In this document: positions 62,837 through 64,000 of the stretch, in pieces
How the letters are laid out: every line of letters begins with the position of its first letter
Numbering within the stretch: the first letter of the stretch is position 1
NCBI RefSeq assembly: GCF_949987535.1
Contig: NC_080081.1
Span: 34,078,428 to 34,142,427, forward strand
Length of the DNA stretch: 64,000 nucleotides
Reading direction: 5' to 3'
Source: Balaenoptera acutorostrata
Taxonomy: Eukaryota; Chordata; Mammalia; Artiodactyla; Balaenopteridae
Notes under the pieces: model-generated
What the model was told of the DNA's origin: nothing
What the model saw: the letters and a program-made list of their open reading frames with translations, nothing else
Databases searched by the model: none
Position numbers and translations under genes: made by a program

Positions 62837-64000
62837 CCTTCAACAAATTTTTGTATCATACATTGTTGTAGGCAATGGAGGATGTTCATTAACAAATGAG
62901 ACAGCAACGTCTTCACCCTCAAAAATGTTGCAAAGAGATAAATGAGAAAAAGTATGATAATTTCAGATGGAAATAAATTCTGAATGGAAAATAAAAGACA
63001 TTAATATGATATCAACTGGTAGAGGATTCTTTAGTAGGGGCTAATAAGAAACTATTCTGAGGAGAGGACATTGAAGCTGACATCTAAATAGTGAAAAGAA
63101 GACAGCTATACAAAGATCTGAGTAAGGGGAATAGAACAGGCATATAGAAGAGTAAGGGCAAGGTTCTGAGAAGGGGACAAAGTCAGAGGTTTAAAGGGAC
63201 AGAAAAAAAAAGTGTAGAACTAGAGGGTAAGTTAGGGGCCAGATCATGTAGAGTCTTAGGTTATGGTAAGAGATTCTGATTTTATTCTAAATTTATGAAA
63301 CATTTATTGGATGGTGTTAAAATAGGAGAGAGACATTATCTGACTTACACTTTAGCATGTTAACATTGGCTTCTTTGTTGAAAAGTGAAAAGTGAAAGAC
63401 TTTTACAAGGCTGTTTCAGGCATTTGGAGGATATATTTTGAATTGGAGTTGAGGCAGTGAGGTTGGTTATAAGTAGTTAGATTTAGGATATAGTTTGGAA
63501 GTCGAACCAAAAGAACTTGCTGGTCAATTAGAAGTATTTTAAGGAAAGAGGGGAATCAAGGATGATTACAAATGGCCTGAGCTACTGGGCAGACGGTGGC
63601 ACCATATATGGAGATGCAAATAAATGGGGGAAAGCTGTATAGACGCTGGGGGCGACCATTCAGTTTAGGTCACTAAACTAACATATTCAGTTTAAGTCAC
63701 ATTAATTTAAGATGCTCACCAGGTATCAAAGTGGAAATGGTGTATAGGCAGTAGGATATATCAGTCTTTGAGAAGCCAGCATTAAAGATACAGATTTGAG
63801 AATCATCAGCATAGAAGATATAGAGTCATCAGTGTATAGATTACATATAAATCCATGAGACTGAATTAAGTCACCTAGTCAGAGGGAGTGTGGATAAAGA
63901 AATGAGAACACAGTCAGGGATATTAGGGAGGTGAAGAAGAACCAGCACAGAGCTGAGAAGGAGCAGGAAATACTGTAAGAGTAACAAAAATACAAGTCTG
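62837..64000 (-). mobile_element. L2 LINE relic, reverse strand, running off the window
   Basis: Starts with the reverse-strand L2 3' terminus ('caacaaatttttgtatcata') and continues through the ORF2 region: 'aggggccagatcatgtagag', 'aatcaaggatgattacaaat', 'tgggcagacggtggcaccat', 'gatttgagaatcatcagcat', 'catgagactgaattaagtca'. It is the longest L2 relic here and has no open frame. Confidence 0.72.

Overview
The window is mammalian, AT-rich, repeat-dense DNA and reads as intergenic or deep intronic. I find no exon set, promoter or functional host gene that I can support. One tRNA-Glu-derived SINE of the CHR type (41956-42313) and LINE-1 copies of the cetartiodactyl type point to a cetartiodactyl. 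No ruminant BovB or Bov-A repeats and no pig PRE-1 SINEs were seen, which makes a cetacean the most likely source. This is inference, not a species identification.

Layout. 1-4365: a decayed LINE-1 on the minus strand, cut by the window edge. 5449-5995: an LTR-like repeat, with a second copy at 37649-38152. 6-20 kb: ancient MIR, L2, MaLR and old L1 remnants in otherwise featureless AT-rich sequence, plus an antisense fragment resembling a hAT-transposase-derived protein (11771-12140). 21.0-21.3 kb: a compound tetranucleotide array. 22.9-26.1 kb: L2 pieces and an old repeat. 28971-30355: a processed pseudogene of SERBP1. 31260-31900: a probable antisense retrocopy of an unidentified mRNA 3' UTR. 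32113-37163: a young LINE-1 on the minus strand with an uninterrupted ORF2 of 1272 residues but a frameshifted ORF1. 38-43 kb: L2 with an inserted CHR SINE, then a 102-bp LINE-1 tail with a perfect 14-bp target duplication. 43.7-52 kb: mostly featureless, with L2 remnants. 52002-53960: a long imperfect inverted repeat around a 1.5-kb spacer. 55.8-64 kb: L2 with nested MIR, a 5'-truncated LINE-1 (59822-60266), an ancient repeat and another long L2 relic.

How it fits together. Nearly all recognisable structure comes from retrotransposition. L1 machinery explains the L1 copies, the SINE and the SERBP1 retrocopy. Older L2/MIR and LTR layers lie beneath. I did not find a novel biological system. 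The items most worth a second look are the intact L1 ORF2, the inverted repeat, the hAT-like fragment, and a ~105-bp segment present twice, one copy abutting the 5' end of the young L1.
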